Origin: Isochrysis galbana
Lineage: Eukaryota; Haptophyta; Isochrysidales; Isochrysidaceae
Direction: 5' to 3'
Assembly: GCA_018136815.1 (NCBI GenBank)
Contig: CM030934.1
Coordinates: forward strand, 6,145,087 to 6,209,086
DNA length: 64,000 bases
Program-made: the position numbers and the translations under genes
Shown here: positions 30,701 to 38,960 of the stretch, piece by piece
How the letters are laid out: the number at the start of each line of letters is the position of its first letter
Position numbering within the stretch: position 1 is the first letter of the stretch
The notes under the pieces: generated by a model
What the model saw: only the letters and a program-made list of their open reading frames with translations
The model's database searches: none
What the model was told of the DNA's origin: nothing

Positions 30701-32633
30701 CCGTGAGGGGAAGAGGGCTGTCTTCTAGACGAAGCTTGGAGTTGACGTCGCGATAGTCTACGCAGAAACGTACGGAGCCATCCTTCTTAGTGACTAACAC
30801 GACTCGAGAGGCCCACGACGAATTTGATTTCCTAATGATGCCCGCGGACTCCATCTTGCAAACTTCGTCCTCTATGATCTTCTCACCCTCTCGTCCAACT
30901 CTAGACGGTGCGTGACGGTGAGCTTCGGCTCCGGGGTTGAGCGGTAGCTCTACCTCCATCACGTGAGTGTGATTCGGGTTAGTCGGGTCAATTGCGAAAG
31001 CAGCGATACGTCGGGCCAGTAGACGACGAACTTGTTCACGTTGGGGCATCGAGAGACGGCCCTCGGGGTCGATCTTGGCTGCCTCGAGGAGCTTGCGTTG
31101 GTCCTCGTTGAGCGACTCAATCACATCCGGCGAGTTATTGTCACCGACGCGGTGATAAGTTCCAGCGTGAATCTTGAATCGAACCTGTAGCGAAGCTACA
31201 GGATGGAACGACGGAAGGTGTAGTGGTTTGGGGTCAGTATTGGCCACCGTAACCGCGATGGTGTGGTCGGATTTCGGCCTCTCTACTTGAGGGATGACGA
31301 GCGGAGAGCTGTCAATAGTCTCGCGTGTAGGGAGTCGGTCCACGAGCATGGCGCAGTCTTCGTGTTCTCGAAGAGCTAGCGGAATTCGGACGTGAAACGT
31401 CGCCCGATGATAGGCCGGGATCGTGATAGGTTCATGGGTATATAGGAGGTACTCGGAGCCACAAGACGCCGGCGCTTTGGCGGCAAACTCATCGGCCGTG
31501 TTGAAGAGCGGCTCGGAGACTAGCTGGTTGTCGTTTTCGGCGGCTTGCGGCCCTCGGAAGAAGTCAGTCGTGATTGGGTTCGCGGAGGTCGGACAGACCT
31601 GTGCACAAGTCATGCTGACAGGGACCACCGCTATCGGTGACGTCGAGACGCGAAAGATCGGCGGAGCGTCGGGGCTTGGACTGCCATTAACCTCAAGAGG
31701 AGCCACCGTGGATGGGGCACCGAGGGTGATAGAGCCGTCCGCGCTGTCGGAGGCGAGCTGAATCGAAGCGGCGTGCGTAGCTAAGAAGTCGTTCCCGAGC
31801 AGTAGCATCGGGTTGCCTTCAATCACCATGAACGTATGACGAAAGAGAAATCCACCGACGGAGAAAACGATTCGAGCCTTGCCTCGCGTGATAAGAGGTA
31901 GGCCGTCTGGGCCATGGAGCGGTGTCACTACGGCTTGCGGCAGCCGCTCGACGCATGCGTCGTTGGGTAGGCTGGACAAGAGGGAAGTGGTCACGACCGA
32001 CGGGCCAGCTCCGGTGTCAGCGAGTGTGCTGTTGACCGTGAGGGCGGAGTCGGCTAAGATTACTCCTTCTTTGCCGGCAGCCTCGCCGGAGCGGCAGACC
32101 ATTAGATCTCGAACATATAGACAATGGCTTGGGTAGGCAGATGGTAGGGTATCCACGACGCTCTCCGGCCGGTGCGCGGTCACGTGTGCAATGGTGTCGG
32201 ACAGGGACGGGGTTGGTCGCCAGCGTCGTTGCTCGGGTGAATTCGTCGTCAAACTGGTCGTCGTCTCTTCGGGTACTCCGACTGCCGCTATCGTGGCAGA
32301 GGGCCTAGAGGGGTCGTCCTCGTTGGTAGCGGTACAGGGTGATAGCTTGGGACTAGTGTAGCCCAGGCCTCTCTTGTCGGTGGGGTGCCTCGGGTGGTCG
32401 GACATCTTTTCCCAATCTTTCTCGAGACGGGCTTGGGCTTCTGTCTTGGGTCTTCGAACTAATGAGGCTAGCTCTTCGGCGCGGATGCCTTTGGCTTCCA
32501 CGAACTCGATCGGCGCTCGGACGGCAGCGGCGAGGTCGGATTCCTCGTCGGCGTTTCGTCCGGCTAGAGCTTGCGCTCTTATTTCGTCAGCGGTTTCGAG
32601 CGTGACGTTGGACCATTTCTGGTCCCCGTTCAC
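27762..32633 (-). CDS. Ty3/gypsy pol: PR-RT-RNaseH-INT-chromodomain
   Basis: 1623 codons open. The aspartic protease motif LADTGAGPS is near residue 205. The RT has VLVTKKDGSVRFCVDYRD, a LDLASGFWGI palm segment and the catalytic MPYLDDV. RNase H begins LVKTDGASKLGIAGVLAQ. The integrase zinc-binding domain is HLGHPGATRM...CHECTLG, and its core shows FDVVYCDIL, YGVPRQLRTDAGSN and the EGVGLVER block (D-D-E). At the C-terminus, EYLVEELLDRKGDG...YLVKWRGYP...ATWE is a chromodomain, which in chromoviruses guides integration to marked chromatin. There is no internal stop, so this part could be functional. Its true start is in the upstream ORF; the duplication places a Met by chance near the junction. 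Confidence 0.9.
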   Translation of the reverse strand: MNGDQKWSNVTLETADEIRAQALAGRNADEESDLAAAVRAPIEFVEAKGIRAEELASLVRRPKTEAQARLEKDWEKMSDHPRHPTDKRGLGYTSPKLSPCTATNEDDPSRPSATIAAVGVPEETTTSLTTNSPEQRRWRPTPSLSDTIAHVTAHRPESVVDTLPSAYPSHCLYVRDLMVCRSGEAAGKEGVILADSALTVNSTLADTGAGPSVVTTSLLSSLPNDACVERLPQAVVTPLHGPDGLPLITRGKARIVFSVGGFLFRHTFMVIEGNPMLLLGNDFLATHAASIQLASDSADGSITLGAPSTVAPLEVNGSPSPDAPPIFRVSTSPIAVVPVSMTCAQVCPTSANPITTDFFRGPQAAENDNQLVSEPLFNTADEFAAKAPASCGSEYLLYTHEPITIPAYHRATFHVRIPLALREHEDCAMLVDRLPTRETIDSSPLVIPQVERPKSDHTIAVTVANTDPKPLHLPSFHPVASLQVRFKIHAGTYHRVGDNNSPDVIESLNEDQRKLLEAAKIDPEGRLSMPQREQVRRLLARRIAAFAIDPTNPNHTHVMEVELPLNPGAEAHRHAPSRVGREGEKIIEDEVCKMESAGIIRKSNSSWASRVVLVTKKDGSVRFCVDYRDVNSKLRLEDSPLPLTVEAIDRLSSGQGNLDSLFLCTLDLASGFWGIPIKESDKHITAFTTHRGKYEFNYLPFGVQSGPSYMCRLMDAVLGGLAWEICMPYLDDVGAWSTGVGDSLQAREESSFQQMLHRLDLVLERLIWAGLTCKMSKCVFFATSAEYLGHVVSREGLRMDPKKVEAVSKIDPTQINSIEAVRSFLGLCSYYRRFIRRFAIRAAPLTALTRKGCDVPVESQTEACRQAIEDLLAPPRDDRPFLVKTDGASKLGIAGVLAQKDDEGRERVVAYYGRSLSPAERHWTVTEIELLAALESIRNWRPYLWGRHFTLVVDHSALRWLHTMKDQVTGGPASRLMRWVLKLAEYRFDVVHKPGVTHWDADGLSRLVALEPDHDPLHLEESDAHSFDSSEIHDIVAAAVTSSTLTARRQQASDRLARQASESSESITSSYLDVGVPHADELRQALSTDDLASSILSEVESILPKASSSIDSSSSSKKSSRFLLRDGLLYYRSSEAEEAPLRLYIPESLRDTYLRAYHDHLGHPGATRMSTLLRTRVYWPGLSASVSEYVRECHECTLGKPLPRPLAHPSGLSIGSYPFDVVYCDILSMAPTHDFVSGRSGFDKLIVFVDSLSRWIEAEPCNGNPSSSKCLDVFMRLIVSRYGVPRQLRTDAGSNLCSRLVDLILKATGTDLSTTEAYRHEGVGLVERAQQTLLTMTRVSNEGGAHWVDHLPFLLMSMRATAGRVVPKSPAAILFGRELRLPAQLADPAPVLELLPSRPPSDAVTYATELNKKLLESWRSALESTQEAQRESMRSASQKSKLGVTFKQGDRVCRRIPGHANKLQYLYSGPYRVEEAISATRYRLRDLENRQVKDEVHISNLRPYFTVTDSSPLAGDEYLVEELLDRKGDGVSFKYLVKWRGYPRSEATWESRIELLRRCADLVESYDTTFDRRPVQPQAHSAVDSSSSPSSSPQSNQVPRRVQESNRIPPDLPSSRTRSRSRS

Positions 32634-33344
32634 TCCGAATGATTGCCATTGTTGGCGCCGCTTCCGGAGAGTCGTCGGCGTCGTCGGACGCGGCGAGCTC
32701 GCGCGTGCCGGAGGCGGGGCGGTCCATGGAGAGAATGGCTTGGGTAGGCAGATGGTAGGGTATCCACGACGCTCTCCGGCCGGTGCGCGGTCACGTGTGC
32801 AATGGTGTCGGACAGGGACGGGGTTGGTCGCCAGCGTCGTTGCTCGGGTGAATTCGTCGTCAAACTGGTCGTCGTCTCTTCGGGTACTCCGACTGCCGCT
32901 ATCGTGGCAGAGGGCCTAGAGGGGTCGTCCTCGTTGGTAGCGGTACAGGGTGATAGCTTGGGACTAGTGTAGCCCAGGCCTCTCTTGTCGGTGGGGTGCC
33001 TCGGGTGGTCGGACATCTCTTCCCAATCTTTCTCGAGACGGGCTTGGGCTTCTGTCTTGGGTCTTCGAACTAATGAGGCTAGCTCTTCGGCGCGGATGCC
33101 TTTGGCTTCCACGAACTCGATCGGCGCTCGGACGGCAGCGGCGAGGTCGGATTCCTCGTCGGCGTTTCGTCCGGCTAGAGCTTGCGCTCTTATTTCGTCA
33201 GCGGTTTCGAGCGTGACGTTGGACCATTTCTGGTCCCCGTTCACTCCGAATGATTGCCATTGTTGGCGCCGCTTCCGGAGAGTCGTCGGCGTCGTCGGAC
33301 GCGGCGAGCTCGCGCGTGCCGGAGGCGGGGCGGTCCATGGAGAG
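32123..33344. repeat. 611-bp direct tandem duplication inside the retrotransposon
   Basis: 32123-32733 is repeated at 32734-33344, offset 611 bp. I noted one base difference (T/C near 32409 versus 33020). The 5-bp AATGG is present at both breakpoints and again after the second unit, consistent with microhomology. Because 611 is not a multiple of three, it shifts the frame between the two ORFs. Confidence 0.95.
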
Positions 33345-35011
33345 AATGGGTCGTGGAGTGTAGACTCGGAGGCGTGGAGTGGCGTGTCGTTGTCGTGGTT
33401 ATCGTGGGTTTCTTTTTGGTCTTCGTGGTTGTCTGACTCGGGAGTAGCTGGACGGGAAACAACGGGGTCGGAAGAAACTTCACTCGTTTCCCTCCCCCTC
33501 TCATAACGATGAAGAGCCGACCACGGCTCGTAGGCGGTAGCCTCGGTCGAGCTAAGTGAAGGCCGGTCCAATAGGCTGCACCGCGCGCAAGCGAGTAGCT
33601 CTAACGCGGACAATTTCTTCGTCGACGTCTGGTCTCGCTGTTGGCTCAAATGTCGAAGAAGAACCGGCATCCAATGGATCGCCATCGCTCCAGCTACACC
33701 GACGTAGGTGCGGCTGCGAAGAGCGCCACGGTGCGGTGAAGGAGAGAGGTTAGCCATGGCCGACTCACGGCCATCCACGACGCAAGTTGGCTGGAGGGGC
33801 GGCAGCCCTTTGGTGAGGTACAACCCGGTGGCTTTCTGGTGTCCAGTGCCGTGCTCCCAGGGTTGGACGAATTGGGTCGGGGTCAACCCCCCGACTAAAC
33901 GGCGAGCTTCCGCATGCATCCGAGGGTTCTCGACCGCTACAAACGGAGCAGTGGCGGAGGCCATTGACTTGAAGACGCGAGCGGCCGACTCAAGAGCGGC
34001 ACGACGTCCGGGTTCTTGGGAGAGCCATTGACTGCTGACAGCGGAGAGGTACGTGCAGGGCGGGTGGGCGATGACTAGGTCCCAACCTAGGTTTTGGACA
34101 TGAAGCGCGTCGCCTTGGAAGTGGGGCACGTAATCGATCTCGGAAGGATACAAATCGCACGTAGCTACATCAGCACCGGCGAGTAGGAACATGGAGGAGA
34201 CGACGCCGCTCGTCTCGCCAACGACGAGAACGCGTGGTGCGTGACAGCCAGACGTCAGCCCGTCTTGGACTCGTTGATCCATCTTCGTGAGCTCAGCGCA
34301 AAGCTCATCGAAGTGCTTGGGTAGCGCGGCGGCAGGCGAGGCTAGGGTGCCATTGCGAGGCCGGCGAAGCTCTTGGGCTGCCTCCGTGAGGTGCCGAGGT
34401 AATACCACCGCAGAGCCGCTCGCTCGTGCACGAAGAGAGGCGAGAGCGTGGAGAGCGGGTGACGGGGTATCATCACGGGTGCCGACATCGGAGTTGTTTT
34501 GAGAGGAATCGAAGGACTGGATCGCGGACGCATTGATCGCTGCCACGCGCATGATGGTGGTGGCAGTGGTATCGAGAGGCAGGCAGTGCTCGGAGGCGGC
34601 GACCGGTGGCCGCAGCGACGTAGGACGAATGGAAGAAGACTCGGATATCGACGACGTAGAGACGGGCTCGGAGGACGGGATTGACGAAGAAACTCGGAGA
34701 AGTGGGGTGTCGGACGGCGGCGACGGACGCCGCGGCCGCGAGACCACCGGTGAGAGACATGAAGGACATGGCTCAGGGACTCGGTTGGGCTGGCTCAATG
34801 GGCGTAGAAGCTCGGTTTGGGAGGCCGCCGTTCCTCGACGTGCAGAGGAGTTGTGGTCACTCTCCATGGTCACGTCGGAAGAGGAGACGTCGTTGCATTC
34901 TGTCGTCGGCGGGGTCGGCGCCGGCGAAAGAAGGGACGTGGCTGTCGTAGAAGCCGGCTGCGGGGAAGGCTGGGGCCAGGGTGGTGGCTCTGCGGCAGCG
35001 GCTGGCGTGGG
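32630..35011 (-). CDS. Upstream retrotransposon ORF with DNA cytosine methyltransferase-like domain
   Basis: The frame runs from the gap edge at 35011 to a stop at 32630. The N-terminal about 250 residues are Ser/Thr/Pro-rich. The domain at about 34245-33640 has PRVLVVGETSGVVSSMFL (motif I-like), TCDLYPSE, WDLVIAHPPCTYLS (motif IV with Pro-Pro-Cys, Cys codon at 34057-34055) and FVAVENPRMH (Glu-Asn motif). Then come FVQPWEHGTGHQKATGL and SRTYVGVAGAMA. This set is characteristic of phage-encoded proteins annotated as DNA cytosine methyltransferases. The linker then continues into NGDQKWSNV and the part duplicated ahead of pol. It ends in a nonsense tail only because of the 611-bp duplication. 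A gag-type nucleocapsid was not seen. Enzymatic activity is inference. Confidence 0.8.
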   Translation of the reverse strand, partial: PTPAAAAEPPPWPQPSPQPASTTATSLLSPAPTPPTTECNDVSSSDVTMESDHNSSARRGTAASQTELLRPLSQPNRVPEPCPSCLSPVVSRPRRPSPPSDTPLLRVSSSIPSSEPVSTSSISESSSIRPTSLRPPVAASEHCLPLDTTATTIMRVAAINASAIQSFDSSQNNSDVGTRDDTPSPALHALASLRARASGSAVVLPRHLTEAAQELRRPRNGTLASPAAALPKHFDELCAELTKMDQRVQDGLTSGCHAPRVLVVGETSGVVSSMFLLAGADVATCDLYPSEIDYVPHFQGDALHVQNLGWDLVIAHPPCTYLSAVSSQWLSQEPGRRAALESAARVFKSMASATAPFVAVENPRMHAEARRLVGGLTPTQFVQPWEHGTGHQKATGLYLTKGLPPLQPTCVVDGRESAMANLSPSPHRGALRSRTYVGVAGAMAIHWMPVLLRHLSQQRDQTSTKKLSALELLACARCSLLDRPSLSSTEATAYEPWSALHRYERGRETSEVSSDPVVSRPATPESDNHEDQKETHDNHDNDTPLHASESTLHDPFSPWTAPPPARASSPRPTTPTTLRKRRQQWQSFGVNGDQKWSNVTLETADEIRAQALAGRNADEESDLAAAVRAPIEFVEAKGIRAEELASLVRRPKTEAQARLEKDWEEMSDHPRHPTDKRGLGYTSPKLSPCTATNEDDPSRPSATIAAVGVPEETTTSLTTNSPEQRRWRPTPSLSDTIAHVTAHRPESVVDTLPSAYPSHSLHGPPRLRHARARRVRRRRRLSGSGANNGNHSE

Positions 35012-35111
35012 NNNNNNNNNNNNNNNNNNNNNNNNNNNNNNNNNNNNNNNNNNNNNNNNNNNNNNNNNNNNNNNNNNNNNNNNNNNNNNNNNNNNNNNNN
35101 NNNNNNNNNNN
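35012..35111. other. Scaffold gap (100 N)
   Basis: Exactly 100 N between the retrotransposon and the sialyltransferase gene. The real distance is unknown. Confidence 0.95.
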
Positions 35112-36165
35112 GCAGTCGAATGTATCCACTCGCATTCCAACGTCGGAGCGCTTCTGCATTGCCTTTGAAGTCGTGAAAGTTCGCGTCGCCTGGCCGCTGG
35201 TGGTACCATGCGTCTGAGGCGAAGCGATTGTTGCACTTACCGTTGTTTGACATCCAGTAGTAGTAGCATGCGTCGTCACCCTGCATGGTGCTCATGCCAT
35301 ACACATCAACTCGATTGCACATGCGTGTGGCCAGCGCGACAGCTGCGACACCCGTAAGAGGAATGGCGTGCTTACGCTGATCGACTACTCGCCGGACTGC
35401 CGCGTAGAAAACGGGATTAACCTCGTGCCAGTTGGGTTTGCGATTCGCAAAGAGTACGTGTTGGCATGAATACACAAAGGGCCGATCACACAATACCATG
35501 AATGTTGTGTTTGGGAAAATCTGTTCCTCCTTGAAGGACCATCCCGAAGCAGCATGCGGGCTTGCAACGACTCGTATCGTTGTTCGCATGCCGGCCACCG
35601 AGGCAAGTCCAGGTCTCACGACCCCGCTGTTGACTCGCCACACAGCAGTGTGTGCATCGATCTCCGCCCCTAGCTTATGGTGTAACAAAGTTCCCGAGCT
35701 GCCAACCACCGCACAAGAGTCGTATCGTCGCACCGCGGGCAAAGAGGCATTCGCGCGCTTCGCGTAAAGCTCGTCCATCCCGAAGGACCCGAATTTGAAG
35801 CCATACGGTGGCGCATGCTGCATCAACCTCTCGGGATTCTCCTCAAGCATGAACAGTGGCACTCCTTGAAAGAGTCCTGCAGACGAGTTCCTCATGCTAT
35901 TGCGCTCTCGGCCTCGACCCCCTATGCCAGCTTGTGTGCGTGTGGTATTCTTACGGGCGAGGCGCTCGCGAAGCCGACTGTGCAGCGTGGAGCCCACATG
36001 TCCGCCTGGAGAGCGGTGAAACTGCGGCTTCCGGCTGCGCTGCTCACGCTCGACAGCCTGGTGGAGCACCTCGAGCTGCGAGTCACTGAAAGCGGGCAGC
36101 GCGGCGAGGTCGAGCCGTGTGCCGCCACCCGCCACGGACGGCTGATTGGCCCAGAATCGCTTCAT
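35112..36165 (-). CDS. GT29 sialyltransferase-like protein, C-terminus cut by gap
   Basis: 351 codons from ATG 36165 to the gap. Sialyl motif L starts at residue 151: CAVVGSSGTLLHHKLGAEID, followed by AVWRVNS and GMRTTIRV. Motif S is near 268 (IPLTGVAAVALATRMC, then VDVYGMSTMQG). The end has a histidine-rich VS-type segment (YHQRPGDANFHDFKGNAEAL) with His and Glu as in GT29 enzymes, which transfer sialic acid or related nonulosonic sugars from CMP donors in the Golgi. The family normally ends soon after this, so little is missing. No N-terminal membrane anchor is visible in this exon; it may be atypical or an upstream exon may exist. A purine tract precedes the start by about 65 bp. Confidence 0.85.
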
Positions 36166-36229
36166 TCCTCTCTCGGTGCGGGGGCCAGGCCTGCGCTCCG
36201 CTGAGAACCCGCCGCCCCCGAGCTCTCTC

Positions 36230-36500
36230 TCTTCTCCCTCCGCCTCGTCACTCCTCTATTCTCTCTCCTCTCTCCTCTCTTCTCTCTTCTCTCTTCTCTC
36301 CTCTCTCCTCTCTCTCCTCTCCCCTCTCCCCTCTCTCCTCTCTCCTCTCTTCTCTCTTCAATCTCGCTTCTTCTCCTTTATTCTCTGTTCTCTTCTCCCT
36401 GGCGTTGTTCTTACGTACTCTCCAAATGCTCCTCTCCTCTTCCCCCCTCTCTCTGTTTCTCTCCCTCCCCCCCGCCCCCTCTCCCATTACACTAAACTCT
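36230..36500. repeat. TCTCTCC-rich tract (purine-rich on the gene's sense strand)
   Basis: Long CTCTCCTCTCTTCTCTC repeats. It lies in the 5' flank of the GT29 gene and reads GA-rich in its sense direction. Confidence 0.8.
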
Positions 36501-36754
36501 GTGTATATTTCTCTCCTTTGATCATCTCCTGCCCATCCTTCGCTCCGAAGCGAGGAGGAAGCAGGCGGGTTATGTTTGTCTAGTTTACAGACTCCGAGGC
36601 ACCACATACTTTACAAGTAGGAGTACTTTACTCCTAGGAGTACTGCCCCCCTCCCCTTGAGATGATGGTGCGCAGTTCTATTGGGAGTACGTTAGAACTT
36701 ATAGTTATAGCGTCGCATGACATCTTGTTAGCTAGCATTCCCTCTCTCTACTTT

Positions 36755-36865
36755 AGCCACATACACCGGACGAGCCATGCGCCAACCGCGCACACTCCCA
36801 TCGCGGGGGAGGGGCTCCGTTGCCGTCGACGGGCGTACGGTCCCACAGCACTAAGGTAATACTGA
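36755..36865 (-). repeat. Dispersed repeat R3, copy 3
   Basis: The reverse complement shares GCTGTGGGACCGTA, GGCAACGGAGCCCCT and GCGCGGTTGGCGCATGGCTCGTCCGGTGTATGTGGC (in parts) with 16025-16150. Confidence 0.65.
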
Positions 36866-36869
36866 CAAC

Positions 36870-37345
36870 AACAATTAACTTCTTAATAGTCTCACCGCAC
36901 ACGCGGCCGTGGACCCTCTACTTTCTACTCACGCAGCAAAACTTTCTACACCCCCAATCCGCCGGCCCTTTCCCCCCCGCCATCAGGCGACTCCCCCCCG
37001 TGCACTACTAGGGGGATAGGGGAAAAGGGCTTAGATATGGTCGGTGGCCCGCGCCCGCGCCCCCCCCCCGGTGATCCGTTCTCCCCTTCTCCTCCTACCT
37101 CCTATGCCTACCGGGCTGGCGGCGTCCTAAGTCCCGACTTCTCCTGTAAACAGGTGCGGGACTTACATCTTTTTCGGTGGGCGGAGCTCTCGCTCCGCCC
37201 ACCCCCTTCTCCGCGCTCCCTCTCCTCTCTCCTGCGGCACGCGCGATGGCGTGCCTGCGCCAGGCCTGCAGCTGCTTGCTGGCGACCCCTGGAGGCTCCT
37301 CCATCCGAAGAGGTCCCCTCGTGAAAGTCACTTTTACACACCCAC
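36870..37345 (-). mobile_element. Short LINE derivative with double hairpin module
   Basis: Minus-strand 3' end GAGACTATTAAGAAG at about 36880-36895, as in the other LINE tails. At 37130-37165 the nested hairpin AAGTCCCG...CCTGTAAACAGG...CGGGACTT lies beside a perfect 12-bp hairpin, GGTGGGCGGAGC-tctc-GCTCCGCCCACC (37176-37203). At the 5' side (37325-37341) GTGAAAG-tca-CTTTTAC can pair, with an ATG about 20 nt further in (frame MEEPPGVASKQLQAW). The element is about 470 bp and lacks RT. Confidence 0.55.
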
Positions 37346-37750
37346 ATGATTGAGACGATGGGGCTCCTCTGCTACACGTCTAACTGCGCAAGTCTCTGCT
37401 ACACGTCTAATTGCGCAAGCATCTGCGGAGACAACCTGGTCCAGAAGAAACCTTGCCGACGCTCCTCCCTCTGTCTGAGGTATGGCATCGAGCACATGGG
37501 TCGATTGCAAGCATTTTCCCGCCCAATCAGTGTGACCCATTGCCGATGTCGAGGGTGGAGAACCCCCAAACCTCGTCTGTGGAACACACTCTTGGGATTC
37601 AACCGGCATACATCCCCATCGATCCTCGAGTTCTGCCGCTCCGATCGCAGAGCGCGCACCGCGTAAATGCAGAATACAGGTTTCGTTACACGTCTATAGG
37701 GTGATGGAACGGGTTTGGTCCGTGTTCTTACATAACGTCAACGTGACCTT
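37346..37750. other. Spacer without a gene
   Basis: A short tandem duplication of TGCTACACGTCTAAYTGCGCAAG is seen at 37370-37420. Nothing else is recognised. Confidence 0.4.
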
Positions 37751-38194
37751 CTAGCGTGGGGGGGTTCGCATCTTTTGTTCATACAACTTTCGCGATACTG
37801 ACAACACCCTCCGCACCAATGTAGTTACATCGTTCTTGAAATTTTCATCTATCATAATCGCATTCAAATCATGTTCATTTGGATTCTGAATGTTCTTCAT
37901 CTGATGTTTTAACCCCACTTTCTCGGCAATTTGCGTGAGCTGATCGTAATTAACATACCCTCTATCGAAACGCCTGAATGATATGTATGCCCTGATGAAC
38001 TTGCCGTATTTGTCATCATCAAGCTTATTCACGAATTTTTCGTACAGCTCCTTCTCCTTGTTGTTATTCAGAGCTCGATCAATTTCGTACCGTCACGCCC
38101 AATTGTCGGATGCCGTGCTCGTAAGGATATCCTTGATATTGTCCGGATTTAGTACTGTTGAGTAATATATGTCAACATCGCTAGTGCTGGGCAT
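37751..38194 (-). pseudogene. AT-rich ORF of unknown origin with one in-frame TGA
   Basis: From ATG 38194 the frame is open apart from a single TGA at 38095-38093 (DNWA-stop-RYEIDRAL) and ends at 37751, 147 codons in all. The peptide is Lys/Asn/Asp/Tyr-rich (DRALNNNKEKELYEKF, NKLDDDKYGKFIRAY, QIAEKVGLKHQMKNIQNP). Composition and codon use (AAA, AAT, GAT, TTT) are clearly more AT-rich than the host genes nearby. This suggests foreign origin, such as an organelle, a large DNA virus or an AT-rich mobile element. I do not recognise the family. A nonsense mutation is the simplest reading; TGA-as-Trp codes would be the alternative if the source were mitochondrial. Confidence 0.45.
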
Positions 38195-38319
38195 GTATGA
38201 TAGTATCGTATAATAGTATCGTACATATTTTTGTGTCACGCACCAACTCGAGCGGGATGCATCAGTCCTCTTGCCAAACGAGTGGGTTGGATAGCGCTAC
38301 CCTCATGATCCCCACGATC

Positions 38320-38500
38320 CTCCGCGATTGAACGCTTTTCCATGCGGTGGGGGTGATGGCGATTGAACGCGTTCCACGTGTAGGCTGATGGTGATTGAAC
38401 GCTTTTCCATGCGGTGGGGGTGATGGTGATTGAACGCGTTCCACGTGTAGGCTGATGGTGATTGAACGCTTTTCCATGCGGTGGGTGATGGTGATTGAGC
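38320..38500. repeat. Minisatellite, about 66-bp composite unit
   Basis: GATTGAACGCTTTTCCATGC and GATTGAACGCGTTCCACGTG alternate, separated by GGTGGGGGTGATGG and GTAGGCTGATGG. About 2.5 composite units are present. Confidence 0.85.
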
Positions 38501-38629
38501 GCTTCTCGCCTCCGCGCCAGCACCAAGCCCCATATACCCAGGAACCGCCCGGCCAGCGACGCCAACCGCGCCGCGCGACAAGAGGGTGCAACCTCAGGTT
38601 TGGTTGTTTTTTCAGCAACCCCCCCGTAT

Positions 38630-38960
38630 ATGTGGTATAAGTTCGACCCCGCGAAGGAGCTTCGGCCCATCCAGCGCCTCCGCCCGCCGCCGAGCGCCGA
38701 GCATCTGGCTGCCGACCACCGACCACACGAAGGTGCGGATGCGCTGGAAACACGCCCAATGAGCGAACACGACAGCGGTGCCACAGAAGGGAAGATAACG
38801 TTGGAGGAACTAACAGACACCATCACCCAAATAGGGAGCGGCAAAAGCGCGGGACCAGACGCGCTACCACCTCCTTGGCGAGCTATGACGATGCCGCGAT
38901 CTGCCAATTCACCTTCACGCGGATGCTCCAGCTCATTCACAAGGTTGCCGGCCAAGCGGC
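38630..38960 (+). pseudogene. LINE reverse transcriptase N-terminal fragment
   Basis: The frame contains EELTDTITQIGSGKSAGPDAL, the 'K.pGpDgl' segment at the start of many LINE RT domains. It is preceded by an RLRPPPSAEH-type linker. The homology ends at PPPW near 38877, where the frame appears to shift. Debris of a LINE. Confidence 0.6.

Larger units (their letters stand above)
26700..35011 (-). mobile_element. Ty3/gypsy chromovirus-like retrotransposon with methyltransferase-like domain
   Basis: Order on the minus strand: gap, Ser/Thr/Pro-rich region, methyltransferase-like domain, linker, protease, reverse transcriptase, RNase H, integrase, chromodomain, then LTR. The RT-RNase H-integrase order and C-terminal chromodomain place it in the Metaviridae (Ty3/gypsy), chromovirus-like. 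The 5' LTR, primer binding site and any gag lie beyond the 100-N gap or are absent. A 611-bp tandem duplication (32123-33344) breaks the reading frame between the methyltransferase part and pol. Confidence 0.85.
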
